A stretch of DNA of 57,752 nucleotides from Ascoidea tarda (nom. inval.) (GCA_030560485.1 JAKTTS010000030.1:1-57752), one strand, 5' to 3'; shown: positions 21,446 through 32,113, counted from the first letter of the stretch. The notes: a model not told the origin generated them from the letters alone. Program-made: numbers and translations.

Positions 21446-22552
21446 CTTTATTATCTTTAATATCCTTTGATATCCTCAATTGTTGTGGTCAAAAAATGAA
21501 ACTACTCAATGCAAAACAGGTGAAATCAGAGCTATTTATATATCGATATGTTTTCGAAAGATGGTAAAACAAAATATCGATTGAATCGATAAATATGGAT
21601 GAAAAAACAAGAAAACCAAGAAGAAAAGGAAGAACTGCTCGAAACACCTAAAAGCACACCGCCAGTCATGAATATCAATCAAGGTTGTAGGATATTTCCC
21701 AAATCAACCAAATAATAAGAACCGCCATAGGCTGATGATGGCGAGTTGTGGCGATAGTGGCACAAGACATCTGATTCCAGCTACTCAGCAAACAAACCCA
21801 GCACCAATTGCTGCTTATCTCACCCATCTCCACCATCGCACCATCCACACTTGTCAAACATTGTCTATCTTCAACCCAAAACCAGTGTGTGCAAATATCA
21901 GCACCGATTCTCTCATCGCACGTTTGGCACGTGATAACATGTTGAGCGGTTCAATGCACATGCATGCGCCCAGCGTCTTTCAGGCAGATGGACGCTCCTT
22001 CCGGTTATCACTGCTTTTAACCGCTACTGGGGATCTGTTCCCGCGCGCTGGCTCTGAGCCGCTTTTGATTACCTTTTTCCTGTTTGGGCGCAGTGTGGCT
22101 CCTACTGGAAAGATGCTCTTCTGTTCTCTTCGTACACGCACCAGAAGCACCACATTCACCATCGCTGCTCGTCTTTCTGGCCTTTTTTGCTCTGCTGCTT
22201 CTTGCCAACAGCCTGTGTTGTTGACTCTTGTCTGCTTTCTTCAATTGCTTGTTTTCTCTTGCTGTTAATTTAAATACCTAAATACCCTCACAGCTCCAAC
22301 TGTTTTTGCCGATATCTCTCCTTCTCGCTGTTGTAATTCTCCCCCTTCGATCTAGATTTATGTTTCTAATTCATCATTAATAGAGATTTTTTCATCACCC
22401 AATTGCTGCATCACTCGGTTTATTTTTATTTCAATAGTATCACTGGTTTTTTTGTTTTTTGGTTGTTTGTTTTGTGTGTGTTTTGATATTTTTTTTTCCT
22501 TCTACTGTTATTATTTGAAGAATAAATAGGCATAGAAAAATAAACAAAAACA
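21446..22552. promoter_or_regulatory. divergent JLP1 / ECM25 promoter with sulfur-type sites and GC island
   Basis: 1.1 kb between starts. TGTGGC (21747-21752) resembles the Met31/32 core. CACGTG (21928-21933, read as ATCACGTG on the minus strand) is a Cbf1 box. 21890-22230 is GC-rich (35 of 60 bases at 22021-22080) and includes CCGCGCGCTG at 22041. 22430-22510 is T-rich and leads into ECM25. Frames here are composition shadows. Confidence 0.45.
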
Positions 22553-25057
22553 ATGGTCCAAATAAATCTAGATAAAATCTTTTTTAAAACTCAGACTTAT
22601 GATCCTTCAACAAATTTGCCAATCTACATATTGGATTCTACTGCATTGCCAAATCCTGAAAGCTGTGATTTTTTAAATCTAATTGAAATTCTAATCTCAA
22701 GAATTCCAAACCACAACTATTCTCTAATTTTTTTCACTTGTGGTTTATCTGCTTCTCCAAATCTATACAACAATGAATTTGATGAAAAATTCAAATTCAG
22801 CTGGGTTTGGGGTGTCAAAACTTTCAGCCTACTACCTCAACAAAAGAGAAAATTTTTAAGAAAGCTATACATAGTCCATGAATGTTGGTGGATTCGTGCT
22901 TTAATCGAAGTGCTAAAAAACGTTTTATCATCCAAATTTATTTCAAACAACGACAAAAGAATAATCCACTGCAATAATATAACCGAACTATCCAAAAATA
23001 TCGACATAACAAAATTACAAATATCCTTGTCAAACTATTTATATGATTCGTTAAAATTAAACAATAAAATTGTCATTCCAATTCATTTAGTACCAATATT
23101 TAGCATCAAAATTACTCAAAAAAATAAACTATCTTGGTTTTATTATAACTTGCTATTTTTTAAAATTTCAAATCGTTTATTATCAAATATATCCACTATA
23201 TTCACTCAAGATTCAAATTCAAATTCAAATTCAAATTTAAAATCAAACTCATCGATTCACAACCAATTATTATTGAAAAATCCAACAGATGAGTTTCAAA
23301 AATCAAAAACTACAATTCTTATCGACTCAATTAAAAGAAACCAATTAATAGATCTCAATGATTGGGACATATTATCTTTAATCAATGCCTGGAAATTCTT
23401 CTTAAAATTCTTACCAACAAACCTAATCCCAGTTTCCTTAATTAAATTACCAATAAAGGATAATAACTTATCCTACATAAACTCAATATTAAATTCAATA
23501 TTAAATACTAACGAATACCATTTTCTACTAAATGATTTAATGAACCTAATCATACTACCTTGTTTAAACTTGGATTTATATCTCATTTCAGTTGATTTCA
23601 ATAAAAATATTAACAACCAATACAAAAATATCTCCCTAGACGAATTAAATAACAATTATCTAATAAAATTCTCAAAATCTTTAGTATCATATTTTTCGGG
23701 AAATCTAGATAGAAATGATTTATTGGTATCCTCAAGATTTTTAAAAAATTTAATAAAACTTTGGCCCTATCTAGATGCAAACTATGATAAATTACCTTCT
23801 TCAAATTTCACTCATTTACAAAACTCAATATTCATACAATTAAATTCAATTAATATTAATAATCATAATAATCATAATAATCATAAAAACGCTTTAAAAA
23901 ATCATAATGCCTCTTCTCTTTTGAGAAAACTCCCATCTTCTTCCTCCTTTCTTTTTCCAATTAATAAAAAAAAATCATCAAGTTCAATCCTAAATTCTTC
24001 AAATTCTTCTATATCTTTAACTCTTTCTTCTTCCTCTTCTAGCACCTCATTTGCAACAAACAAATCCTATATCTCAAATATTTATAATAATTCTTTTCTA
24101 CCCAAAGATCATTTAGGCTTATTACTCTCTTCAAAGACTGAATATTTTATACTAAGATTTAGAAATGATGATGATTTTATCATTAATACAAACCTAAATA
24201 ATTGTTTTGCAAAGTTATACACAAATAAAAATAGCTCTAATAATTCTTTTGTTGAAATACTCGATTATTCTAATGAACCATTTTCACCATCATTCAGTGA
24301 CTTTATTCCAAGTAATTTATTAAATAGTGCTAATGGTTCCGATTTAGTTTCGGATAAAAATAGAGCATTTTATACTTCAAATAAAGAAAACGAATATCCA
24401 AATCAAAAATCAAAAATGGAACATACAAAACATAAGATTAAAAAATTTTTAAGACCTTTAATTAACAATGTTGATAATTCAAATGATAATCAAAATGATC
24501 CCAATGTATATAAATTACGGAAATCTAAATCTAAACCTCAGCTTTATTTTTCTAAAAATGTTCAAGATAAAGATTTGCTAGATGATTTTAAACCTCCTCC
24601 ATTGCCCACAAGACCAAGAACATTTACATATTCTTATGGATCTAAATCCACTCCTAAATCCAATCCTAATTCCAATTCAAGTTTAAATCTAAATCTAAAT
24701 CTAAATCTATACACAAACTCAAGACCCAGTTCAAGACCTAGTTCACCTTCTTCGTCTCAGACAACTCTTTCTAATGTCACTGTTAAAAGAGAATTGCATA
24801 AACAAAAATCATTGGGAGATTTAAATTTACTTTCAAAAAACAAAACAAATAATTCCCCATTGGGTCTAACTCATGTTAAATCTGCTTCAACGATGTTAGA
24901 TAATTTATCAACTCAAGAAAATTGTAAAAATTCAAAAGTTATAGCACGAAGGTCTGTCAGGTTAATAGAGGGAATTGAACATGGTAAAGTTTTTAAATTA
25001 GCAGCATTGTATGAAGAAAGATTGAAAGGTGTTCAATTATTGCATTCGATAAAATAA
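22553..25057 (+). CDS. ECM25: Ecm25-like protein with Sec14/CRAL-TRIO-type (RhoGAP-like) N-terminal domain
   Basis: Ecm25 is a cell-surface growth and wall-related protein whose N-terminus resembles the lipid-binding module of Cdc42GAPs. 834 aa (yeast about 600; the excess is low-complexity). N-terminal blocks: VQINLDKIFFKTQTYDP (yeast IDINVNNIFFRSYSVDP), SWVWGVKTFSLLP, KLYIVHECWWIRALIEVL, IDITKLQISLSNYLYD, and later IDSIKRNQLIDLNDWDILSL. The middle and C-terminal part is a disordered Ser/Asn/Lys-rich linker with a proline motif (FKPPPLPTRPRTF) that looks like an SH3 ligand. The extreme C-terminus VFKLAALYEERLKGVQLL matches yeast VSRLAALYEERLQGLQVM. Both ends match, so the call is firm. Confidence 0.93.
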   Translation: MVQINLDKIFFKTQTYDPSTNLPIYILDSTALPNPESCDFLNLIEILISRIPNHNYSLIFFTCGLSASPNLYNNEFDEKFKFSWVWGVKTFSLLPQQKRKFLRKLYIVHECWWIRALIEVLKNVLSSKFISNNDKRIIHCNNITELSKNIDITKLQISLSNYLYDSLKLNNKIVIPIHLVPIFSIKITQKNKLSWFYYNLLFFKISNRLLSNISTIFTQDSNSNSNSNLKSNSSIHNQLLLKNPTDEFQKSKTTILIDSIKRNQLIDLNDWDILSLINAWKFFLKFLPTNLIPVSLIKLPIKDNNLSYINSILNSILNTNEYHFLLNDLMNLIILPCLNLDLYLISVDFNKNINNQYKNISLDELNNNYLIKFSKSLVSYFSGNLDRNDLLVSSRFLKNLIKLWPYLDANYDKLPSSNFTHLQNSIFIQLNSININNHNNHNNHKNALKNHNASSLLRKLPSSSSFLFPINKKKSSSSILNSSNSSISLTLSSSSSSTSFATNKSYISNIYNNSFLPKDHLGLLLSSKTEYFILRFRNDDDFIINTNLNNCFAKLYTNKNSSNNSFVEILDYSNEPFSPSFSDFIPSNLLNSANGSDLVSDKNRAFYTSNKENEYPNQKSKMEHTKHKIKKFLRPLINNVDNSNDNQNDPNVYKLRKSKSKPQLYFSKNVQDKDLLDDFKPPPLPTRPRTFTYSYGSKSTPKSNPNSNSSLNLNLNLNLYTNSRPSSRPSSPSSSQTTLSNVTVKRELHKQKSLGDLNLLSKNKTNNSPLGLTHVKSASTMLDNLSTQENCKNSKVIARRSVRLIEGIEHGKVFKLAALYEERLKGVQLLHSIK

Positions 25058-25999
25058 AACAAATAATTATTTTGGTAATCATTTATTTATTCCTTTATTG
25101 ATCTTATTTTATTTTATTATTTCGTTCCATTATGTTACTCCATTATATTGCATATTTTAGTTGTTTTTCTTACTCATTTTTTTAATTAAAATTAATCACA
25201 CTAGAATTGAAAATGGTTGGGCGCTTTATAATGAATTAAAAAAAATTTTATATCACAGGTTATGTTTTTTTCTTTTTTGTTTGGTTTAACTATTTTATAT
25301 TTTATTGACTTCATCTGATTTATTAACTAAAATAATAGTTAATAAAAAGAATTTTTAATGTTTCAAGTTCAGTTCTGTTTACATTGATTTATTTTAAACA
25401 TTTTTTTTTTTTTGATTTATTGTTTTTTTTTTTAATTTTTTATTTTTTTTAATATTTTTTTTTTTGTTTATTTGTTTATTTTATTTTATTTTTTTTTATT
25501 TTATTTTATTTTTTTTTTTTTTTGTTTTTTTTTTTATTAATTTATGTTTAAAATTTGATACTATTGATCAAAGCTATAATTATTTCTTTCTTATTAAATT
25601 TCCTTTGTTTTTTGATTTTTTTTAATTTTTTTGATACCCTTGAGTGATAAGGAATGACCCTATGAATTTTCTATGAATGTGAATATAATTCCAAGTTAAA
25701 ATAGCATAAAACTGGCATGAAAAGGTTATAGAATGATTATTATAGAGTGATTGTAGAATGGTTATAGAATGATAGGTATATTATAATGAAAACGATTAAT
25801 GTATATAAAGGTTGTGGAGATATAAATGAAATAGATGTATTAAATATATAAAATGTATAAGATTTATAAGGTGAATAAAGTATTATAATTTGATTACTAG
25901 TTTGAATAATTTGAATAATTTGAATAACTTGGTGTGTGGATTGGTTAATAATTTGAGCATTGATTAAGAAAAGATAAAAAAAAGATTTGATTGATAGTC
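25058..25999. other. convergent ECM25 / SDH8 3' flanks, T-rich tract
   Basis: 942 bp without a gene. 25381-25545 is almost pure T with scattered A, G and TTTATT units. It is followed by AT-rich sequence with a TTTGAATAA repeat near 25910-25930. No RNA gene recognised. Confidence 0.55.
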
Positions 26000-26512
26000 T
26001 CAAAAATCTGTTACTCTGCCGTTAAAAGACCAATCACCATGACGAAGAGGATCTTGTTTGGGGCCACCTATTTCACCAGTTTTTGGATTAACGTCCCCTT
26101 CGAATTCAGGGATAGTTTTCAAAAGATTGATTGATAGATCAATGGAATCATCTTCGCCGTCGTCACCAGAGATATCTTTGGTACTGTTAGAAGTGTTAAT
26201 TTTTAAACTTGGAGTTATTTTATTTGCCAAAATTTCTTGGGGGTTCTTTTCAACGCCATCCTTTAATTGTAGATTGTATTCTTCAATAGCGGCTTGGGAG
26301 GTGGCGATTTTTTGTAGTCTTTCAAACTCCTCTTGGTCTTCTTTTGGTAATTTTGGAGGGCCAGTAGAGAAGATGTGACTATCGTCGAATATATTCTTTG
26401 AAATATATTTTGATGTTGAAAAATGATTTATAGAAGAGATGGAAGAGAAAAGTATTTTTCGGGAAGAGATAGAAGAAGCAGAAGAAGCCTTGAGTAGAAG
26501 AGGAAGACTCAT
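26000..26512 (-). CDS. SDH8: succinate dehydrogenase assembly factor 4
   Basis: SDHAF4/Sdh8 binds flavinylated Sdh1 in the matrix and promotes its joining with Sdh2. 170 aa from the ATG at 26512 (MSLPLLLKASSASSISSRK). The frame extends further upstream, but this start gives a proper Ser/Arg-rich mitochondrial presequence, while the extension is hydrophobic and non-homologous. PKLPKEDQEEFERLQKIATS is followed by an acidic spacer. The family signature comes next: FEGDVNPKTGEIGGPKQDP and HGDWSFNGRVTDF at the C-terminus. Divergent from DCD1 across 251 bp. Very sure. Confidence 0.95.
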   Translation of the reverse strand: MSLPLLLKASSASSISSRKILFSSISSINHFSTSKYISKNIFDDSHIFSTGPPKLPKEDQEEFERLQKIATSQAAIEEYNLQLKDGVEKNPQEILANKITPSLKINTSNSTKDISGDDGEDDSIDLSINLLKTIPEFEGDVNPKTGEIGGPKQDPLRHGDWSFNGRVTDF

Positions 26513-26763
26513 TATGGATATAAGACCAAAGACAGGACTAGATTCAGAATCAAGGGCAAAGAGTGATGAAATAAAGATAAAATGAGCTGGAAATATGGCG
26601 AGAATAACGAAATGGTAATGTAAATCAAAAAATGGGGTGAATATATGGAGAAAAGCAGAGCCGTAGCGGTGGCGCTGAAGAGTTACCGTGTTGTTTTTAT
26701 CGAGCAAAAAAGAAAAGAGGATTTGTTTTCTTTCAGCAGACAGTTGGAAGTGAGAATAGAACA

Positions 26764-27735
26764 ATGTTGATTGGGATATCTGGGACACCAGCGTCAGGAA
26801 AGTCAGAGGTTGTGAGGTACTTGACGTTCCAGGGTTTCCAGACCATTGACTACAAGAGAAGCTCAGGCGAGGGCAGAAAAGCTGCTGACAGAAATGCGTC
26901 AACGGTGTTCGAGACGTTTGAAGAGCTCTCTGATTTTGTTACAAAGCGCTGGAATGACAACTACGTGTTGAACAACATCTGCGATCTGGGTATATTAGAG
27001 ACGTTGAAAATCAAGCCCTTTTTCTTGCACATCTCGATTGACTCCCCAATGCTGCTCAGCTACGAAAGGTATATCGAAAAGTATTCGTTGAATAAAGAAG
27101 AGTTCAAAATCGAGGATTTTGTGAGGTTGACCGATGGGTTTCTATACTCGAATTCCCACATCAGTGTGATCTCTGCTGCTGTCATCAAAATCATCAACAA
27201 CAAGAGGCTGATTGAGGACTTGTATGTGACGCTTTCGAGGTTGGATTTGATGGACCTCACAAGACTACGGCCCAGCTGGGACTCGTACTTCATGCGACTC
27301 GCCAACCTTGCCGCGTTCCGAAGCAACTGCATGAAGCGACGCGTTGGGTGTGTGATTGTGCGAGACAACCGGGTGATTGCGACGGGCTACAACGGCACGC
27401 CCCGTGGGTTCGCCAACTGCAACGAGGGCGGCTGCGGCAGATGCAACGGCAGCAGCACGGGAAGCGGCGCGGGCCTCGCAACGTGTTTGTGCTTGCACGC
27501 CGAGGAAAACGCGTTGTTGGAGAGCGGCAAGGATCGCATCGGCAGCGGAAGCATCCTCTACTGCAACACCTGTCCGTGTCTCACGTGCTCCATCAAAATT
27601 GCGCAGGTCGGCATTTGCGAGGTGGTCTTCTCGCAACGGTATCTGATGGACGAGCTCTCCTCGTCGGTCTTGCGCACGGCGGGCATCCGCATCCGGCAGT
27701 TTGTGCCCGCGCAGGAAGGCGTGGTTGTGATCTGA
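26764..27735 (+). CDS. DCD1: deoxycytidylate (dCMP) deaminase
   Basis: Zn enzyme converting dCMP to dUMP for dTTP synthesis. 323 aa; ATG at 26764. The deaminase domain (about 165-323) reads RPSWDSYFMRLANLAAFRSN, KRRVGCVIV, ATGYNGTPRG, CLCLHAEENALLESG (catalytic His245/Glu247) and CNTCPCLTCSIKIAQ (Zn cysteines). The N-terminal 160 residues start MLIGISGTPASGKSEVVRY, a full P-loop (GTPASGKS) as in kinases. S. cerevisiae Dcd1 has only a degenerate form (GVSGTKFCG). The second half is strikingly GC-rich (40 of 60 at 27361-27420), although the protein is conserved. It lies in a GC island shared with the PET191 promoter. Very sure. Confidence 0.96.
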   Translation: MLIGISGTPASGKSEVVRYLTFQGFQTIDYKRSSGEGRKAADRNASTVFETFEELSDFVTKRWNDNYVLNNICDLGILETLKIKPFFLHISIDSPMLLSYERYIEKYSLNKEEFKIEDFVRLTDGFLYSNSHISVISAAVIKIINNKRLIEDLYVTLSRLDLMDLTRLRPSWDSYFMRLANLAAFRSNCMKRRVGCVIVRDNRVIATGYNGTPRGFANCNEGGCGRCNGSSTGSGAGLATCLCLHAEENALLESGKDRIGSGSILYCNTCPCLTCSIKIAQVGICEVVFSQRYLMDELSSSVLRTAGIRIRQFVPAQEGVVVI

Positions 27736-27826
27736 GCCAGGAAACTGTTGTAGAAAACTGCTGCTCCTCCGGCTTCAGCAACTTCACCATTTCTACCACT
27801 TCTACCACCAGCAGCCCTTCTTCAAA

Positions 27827-28304
27827 ATGCCCTCAAGGTAGGTCCCGCCATAGGAGTATCGTATCAGCGGTTCTTTCTTCCATCTTCGCGCACAGGTTAC
27901 TAACGCCCACACTCTGTTTCTCATTTTTCATCCAACATGTTTCCAGTTGCAAAGACCAAAGATACAAAATGGCAATATGCTTGCAGAGATCCCCCTGTGT
28001 TTTGATTGAACGACACACCCCCAAGGAATGTGTTCAGAACCAGGAATTGTTGAAAACACTTCCCTCTATATGTCTAGCTCAAATGAAAGAGTTTATGGAC
28101 TGCAAAAGAGGCATAATCGATAAATCGAAACGGTTCACTGGTAATGGACCCTTATCCAGTGGTAAATACGATGAACACTTTGAAAATTTTTCAAAGGGTA
28201 ATTTGGATCCAGTAGAGGAATACCATAAATTGAAATACTTAGAGAAATTGAACAGTGGTGAATCAACTCTAACGAAATCAACTGAAAGAAGTTTGCAGCC
28301 TTAA
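27827..28304 (+). CDS. PET191: cytochrome c oxidase assembly protein Pet191 (two exons)
   Basis: Twin-CX9C protein of the intermembrane space, needed for complex IV assembly. Exon 1 is 27827-27837 (11 nt: ATG CCC TCA AG), the intron is 27838-27946 (109 nt; GTAGGT donor, TTACTAAC branch at about 27898, CAG acceptor), and exon 2 is 27947-28304. The spliced start MPSSCKDQRYKMAICLQ matches yeast MVASCKDQKKAVAICLQ. Cysteine spacing is visible: CKDQRYKMAIC (CX9C), CLQRSPC, and CLAQMKEFMDC (CX9C), then KRFTGN.PLS as in yeast. 122 aa (yeast 108). Without the intron the frame has no plausible start. Very sure. Confidence 0.96.
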
Positions 28305-28697
28305 TAACCAATCTCCGCCCGAACAATTTCCTTTTTCTTTGAATTTTCAATCATTGTAAATATATAGCCAAAATACATATTAAATAGCAATCTGCAACCC
28401 TCGACTCTCAGTTACTCATCTCTATCTTCTCTTATCTTTCTTCACCTTTTTTCCTTTTTCTCTATGCCCGTCCTCTGTCGGCATTTCTCATTTTTCGCTT
28501 TCGTTTCCCCGTTCGCTCTTAGAAATGGAATACATAATCAATTCAACCAAAGCCAAAACACACATTTAGTCTTTGATAATAATTGAAATTTAACAATTTA
28601 CTTTGGAATTCAATTCATATTTTCCTCTTTTTTTTGTTTTTTTTTGTTTCATTGCTTTCTTAATTTGTTTGGTTCCTCACTAAATCCCTTAAAAACA
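28305..28697. other. PET191 3' flank and VPS74 promoter/leader
   Basis: 393 bp, pyrimidine-rich on the plus strand (28400-28520) and then T-rich before VPS74. No specific site recognised. Confidence 0.45.
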
Positions 28698-29789
28698 ATG
28701 TCCTCAGGAAATTTACAACGTCGTCGTGTTAGAGGCACCTCAAATGCCAACAATAATATCTCTAATAATGATTCAATTTCTCCAATATCTCCATCCCCAA
28801 GAAATTCAAGCATCATAGTGAAAACTGATAACACAAACGACTTGAACATCCTCAACACAAATCTCAATAAAAAACCTATTGGTCATAAAATTGCCTACGA
28901 TCCTCGTGATTTAGAAGTCTTGAATTCAAATGACAAAATAGTTCCAACTCTAACACTAATGGAAGAAGTCCTCTTGATGGGCTTGAAAGATAGAGAAGGC
29001 TATTTATCCTTTTGGAATGACAGCATCTCCTACGCCCTAAGAGGTTGCATAATCCTCGAATTAGCCTTTAGAGGTAAAATCGCAATGGTCAATGATCCCG
29101 CTAGAAGAAGATTTGAATTAAGTGAAAGATTAATTGAAGTCATCGACTACAAAATGACTGGTGAAGTATTGCTAGATGAAACCCTAAAACTAATGAAAAA
29201 CGATCCTGAAAACTTAAGTGTCAACAATTGGATCGATTTACTAAGTGGTGAAACTTGGAACTTATTGAAAATTAGCTATCAATTGAAGCAAGTTAGAGAA
29301 AGACTCGCAAAAGGTTTGGTTGATAAGGGGATACTAAGAACCGAAAGAAAAAACTTTTTATTATTCGACATGGCTACTCATCCCGTTGCTGATATTAATT
29401 GCAAAGACCATATTAAAAGAAGAATAATCTCCTTGTTAGTCCCAAGAACTGTCAATTTACCCTCATCAAACCTATTTCCTGCAAATACAACATATAAGTT
29501 TTTAAGATCAATCTCTTTGGTTTGTGGCTCATACGCTGCAAATGTTTTGGAAAATGTTCTAGTTACTCTTGGTTATGACCAACGTGATAAAGCCTTTGCG
29601 CGAGCTGATGAGTTATTATCCGAATACTCTGATTTTCCATTTATCAATAATCAAAGTCAACTAGGTATTGGTTCAAATTTAGCTCAAGAAATTCACAATG
29701 AAATTGAGTCTGTGCCAAATAATGATCTTCAGATGGAAGTAGTAGCCGCTGTTTTAAGTGTATTCTCAAGAATGGATTCGATTTTATAA
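28698..29789 (+). CDS. VPS74: Golgi PI4P-binding GOLPH3 protein Vps74
   Basis: Vps74/GOLPH3 binds PI4P and the cytosolic tails of Golgi mannosyltransferases to keep them in the Golgi through COPI. 363 aa from the ATG at 28698 ([13 protein letters not shown], the conserved yeast-like start). The frame is open upstream without homology. A disordered N-terminus of about 70 residues precedes the GPP34 domain: [78 protein letters not shown], and the hydrophobic beta-hairpin region [20 protein letters not shown]. The basic RRR motif matches the coatomer-binding cluster of the family. Very sure. Confidence 0.97.
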   Translation: MSSGNLQRRRVRGTSNANNNISNNDSISPISPSPRNSSIIVKTDNTNDLNILNTNLNKKPIGHKIAYDPRDLEVLNSNDKIVPTLTLMEEVLLMGLKDREGYLSFWNDSISYALRGCIILELAFRGKIAMVNDPARRRFELSERLIEVIDYKMTGEVLLDETLKLMKNDPENLSVNNWIDLLSGETWNLLKISYQLKQVRERLAKGLVDKGILRTERKNFLLFDMATHPVADINCKDHIKRRIISLLVPRTVNLPSSNLFPANTTYKFLRSISLVCGSYAANVLENVLVTLGYDQRDKAFARADELLSEYSDFPFINNQSQLGIGSNLAQEIHNEIESVPNNDLQMEVVAAVLSVFSRMDSIL

Positions 29790-30520
29790 TTCAATTCACA
29801 TTTATGATCATTATATATTTAAACATTTGTTTTAAATATGTTAATATTTTTATACTAAAATTTATAACAAAAAATGAAAAAATTGAGAAAAGATTAAAAA
29901 AAGAAATTAAATTTATAAAGTATTTTCGTTTTTTTTTGGGTTTTATTTTTATTCTTTTTTTTTTTTTTTTTAAATTCTACAAGTTTTTTATTTATTTCTT
30001 TATCTTTTTTGTTAATCTTTTTTAATTTTTTAATTTTTTTTTATACTCTCTTTTCTAATTATTTTTAATTTTTTTTTCTTTGGTACTTTTATAAATATTT
30101 ATTATATTATTAAACAAAATGAAACAATAAAATTATAAAATTACAAATTATAAATTTGATTTATTACTTTCCTTAATTCTATACTTTTTCTTCTTTAATT
30201 TCATGTTAATTTTATACTGATTGTATTTACGTTATCAAATGATTGATTAAGGAAAGAGTTAGCCAGTAGAATGGAACTCAAAAGAAATCAATGAAAATCG
30301 GTGTGCGGTTCGAATCTGACGGAAAGATCATCGTATTCACTTTAGCGAATCAAAATTTGATATCGATCATCGAAACTGTTTGAATTAATGCAGTAAAATT
30401 TAATAATTCATTAGACATCATCACTTAATACTATTCGTTGATATTCTTTTATTTATAATTTTAACTGTAACTGTAATTATAATTTTATTTTGTTTTTGTT
30501 TTTGTTTCTTTTATTTAAAA
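29790..30520. other. VPS74 3' flank and AIM32 promoter
   Basis: 731 bp. 29930-30080 is T-rich. A GGTTCGAATC word at 30307-30316 looks like a tRNA B box, but no cloverleaf forms around it. The rest is AT-rich. Confidence 0.5.
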
Positions 30521-31564
30521 ATGATTAAAAATGGCATAAATCAAGTAATTCGATTTAATATGAATAATCATTCTAGAAATGTCAATCGAAAAATCTGTAA
30601 CTGTGAAATATTGAAACAACTCCCAGAGGATAAACAAATTAATTATGAGAAGTCCTTGAAGGGAACTAAAGTGAATTACTACAAACATTTATTAATATTG
30701 TCGAACAAAAACGGGAAGGACTGGCCATTAAGGTTAGAAATGGATCTGGAATCAATAATTTCAAGCTTTAATTTATTTAAAAGAAAAATTATTAGCAATA
30801 TGCATCCAGTACTAATATCGGAGATATCATTGATAGATTATCATCAAAACGAAAGCACAAGTGACACAGATAAATTCAAAGCAATATTGTATCCCAATAA
30901 TTTGATATTCCCAAGATTAATGAAAAACAATTACAACATTCAAGAATTTATGAAAAATTATTTGCGACCCGAAAATTTTAATGAGATTGAGAATAAAATT
31001 AGCAGTGAAAATAATAATTTTTTTGCGTTTGAAAAAAAGAAATTGATAACAAAATCAAAGAATAACGTCGATTGCAATAGAGAAAAACTTGAAAACATTA
31101 GCAAAGAAAAATCACAAAACGAGATCAACTTGGAACATTACAAAAACGAAAATGGGATGATTTTAATTTGTGGACATCTAAAACGAGACATTAGATGTGG
31201 ATTATACGGGCCGATACTATTAGATGAGTTTGCCAAAGAACTTGAAAGTAGAAAGTTGTTGTTTGATGAAAAAAATAACCCCAAGGGCATCAAAATTGGA
31301 TTGATATCCCATGTTGGAGGTCATGCCGTAAGTAGAAAAATCACGATACAGTCAGCACCAAATCAAAAGGTTGACAATAAATATTATTAGTGATTTACTA
31401 ACAGTTTCAATCAATTTTAGTACGCTGGAAATGTTATTTACTTGAATGAATCAGGCAATAGTATCTGGTATGGTCGAGTGAGACCAGAAGACGTTGGGAG
31501 AATCGTCGAGCACACAGTGGTAAACAACCAGATCATAGAGGAGTTGTACAGAGGGTCTGAATAA
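30521..31564 (+). CDS. AIM32: mitochondrial thioredoxin-like [2Fe-2S] protein Aim32 (two exons)
   Basis: Aim32 is a mitochondrial thioredoxin-like ferredoxin with a labile Fe-S cluster, linked to redox quality control in import. Exon 1 is 30521-31327, the intron is 31328-31420 (93 nt; GTAAGT donor, TTTACTAAC branch, TTTTAG acceptor), and exon 2 is 31421-31564. The spliced protein is 316 aa. Diagnostic C-terminal blocks: ILICGHLKRDIRCGLYGP (yeast NLVCGHYKRDAKCGEMGP) and, across the splice, ISHVGGHA joined to YAGNVIYLNESGNS, then IWYGRVRPEDV and IIEELYRGSE. The N-terminus has a CNCEI motif, and no clear presequence is visible. An Asn/Lys-rich insert sits in the middle. Reading through the intron would replace the conserved GGHxxAGNVI block, so splicing is certain from homology. 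Confidence 0.94.
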
Positions 31565-32113
31565 AATATAAAACAAGACATGTCGCTGATACGCAGCTCC
31601 AAAGCTGCTGTTCCATTGGGCTGTACTTATACTCTTCCACTTTACCATTCCATCGATCGCTGATTATATCTGGTGCTGCTCTGAGTTCGTTCCACTCGTA
31701 CCGCCACTATGCTAGTGTTCGTATGTTCGTTCTCGCACAACCAGCACTGTGGATATGCGCCGCTCTGTGCACTATGTGCGCAAATCTAACACACCGGACA
31801 CAAGTCTCCTTTAGGAAATTTCTGTATTTCCACAGCAACCAACAGAAAGATTAAGCATTTAAACGCATTCATGCAGCAGAACTGCACCAAGGACGTTTGT
31901 TGTTGCATCTGGCTGAAAACGGGTTTTGATTGGAGGCTAGCACAGAAAATTTTGATCACTTATCTTAAAGGGAATAGAAAAAAGTTTACTGGGGGCGATT
32001 GTTGGGACTTTTAGTATATATATGACTGAAATATTTCACTGGTTTTCTTTCTTTGTTTTCAGCTTTCACAAAATACCTTAACTCTAACTCTTTCTTGAGT
32101 CTTTTATACTGCG
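31565..32113. promoter_or_regulatory. AIM32 3' flank and ferroportin-like gene promoter
   Basis: 549 bp. 31600-31800 is moderately GC-rich (roughly half), with TGCGC words. TTATCTT at 31960-31966 (AAGATAA on the minus strand) is a GATA-type half site about 150 bp before the start. It could serve a Fep1/Sfu1-type iron repressor, but a single half site is weak evidence. Confidence 0.35.

Noticed and set aside
22017-22268. Open frames at the GC island between JLP1 and ECM25
   Set aside because: Short, overlapping, no domains. The region reads better as a promoter.
30241-30330. Possible tRNA around the B-box-like GGTTCGAATC at 30307
   Set aside because: The T stem pairs poorly and no acceptor, D or anticodon stem can be formed. 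At most a chance match or a remote tRNA relic.
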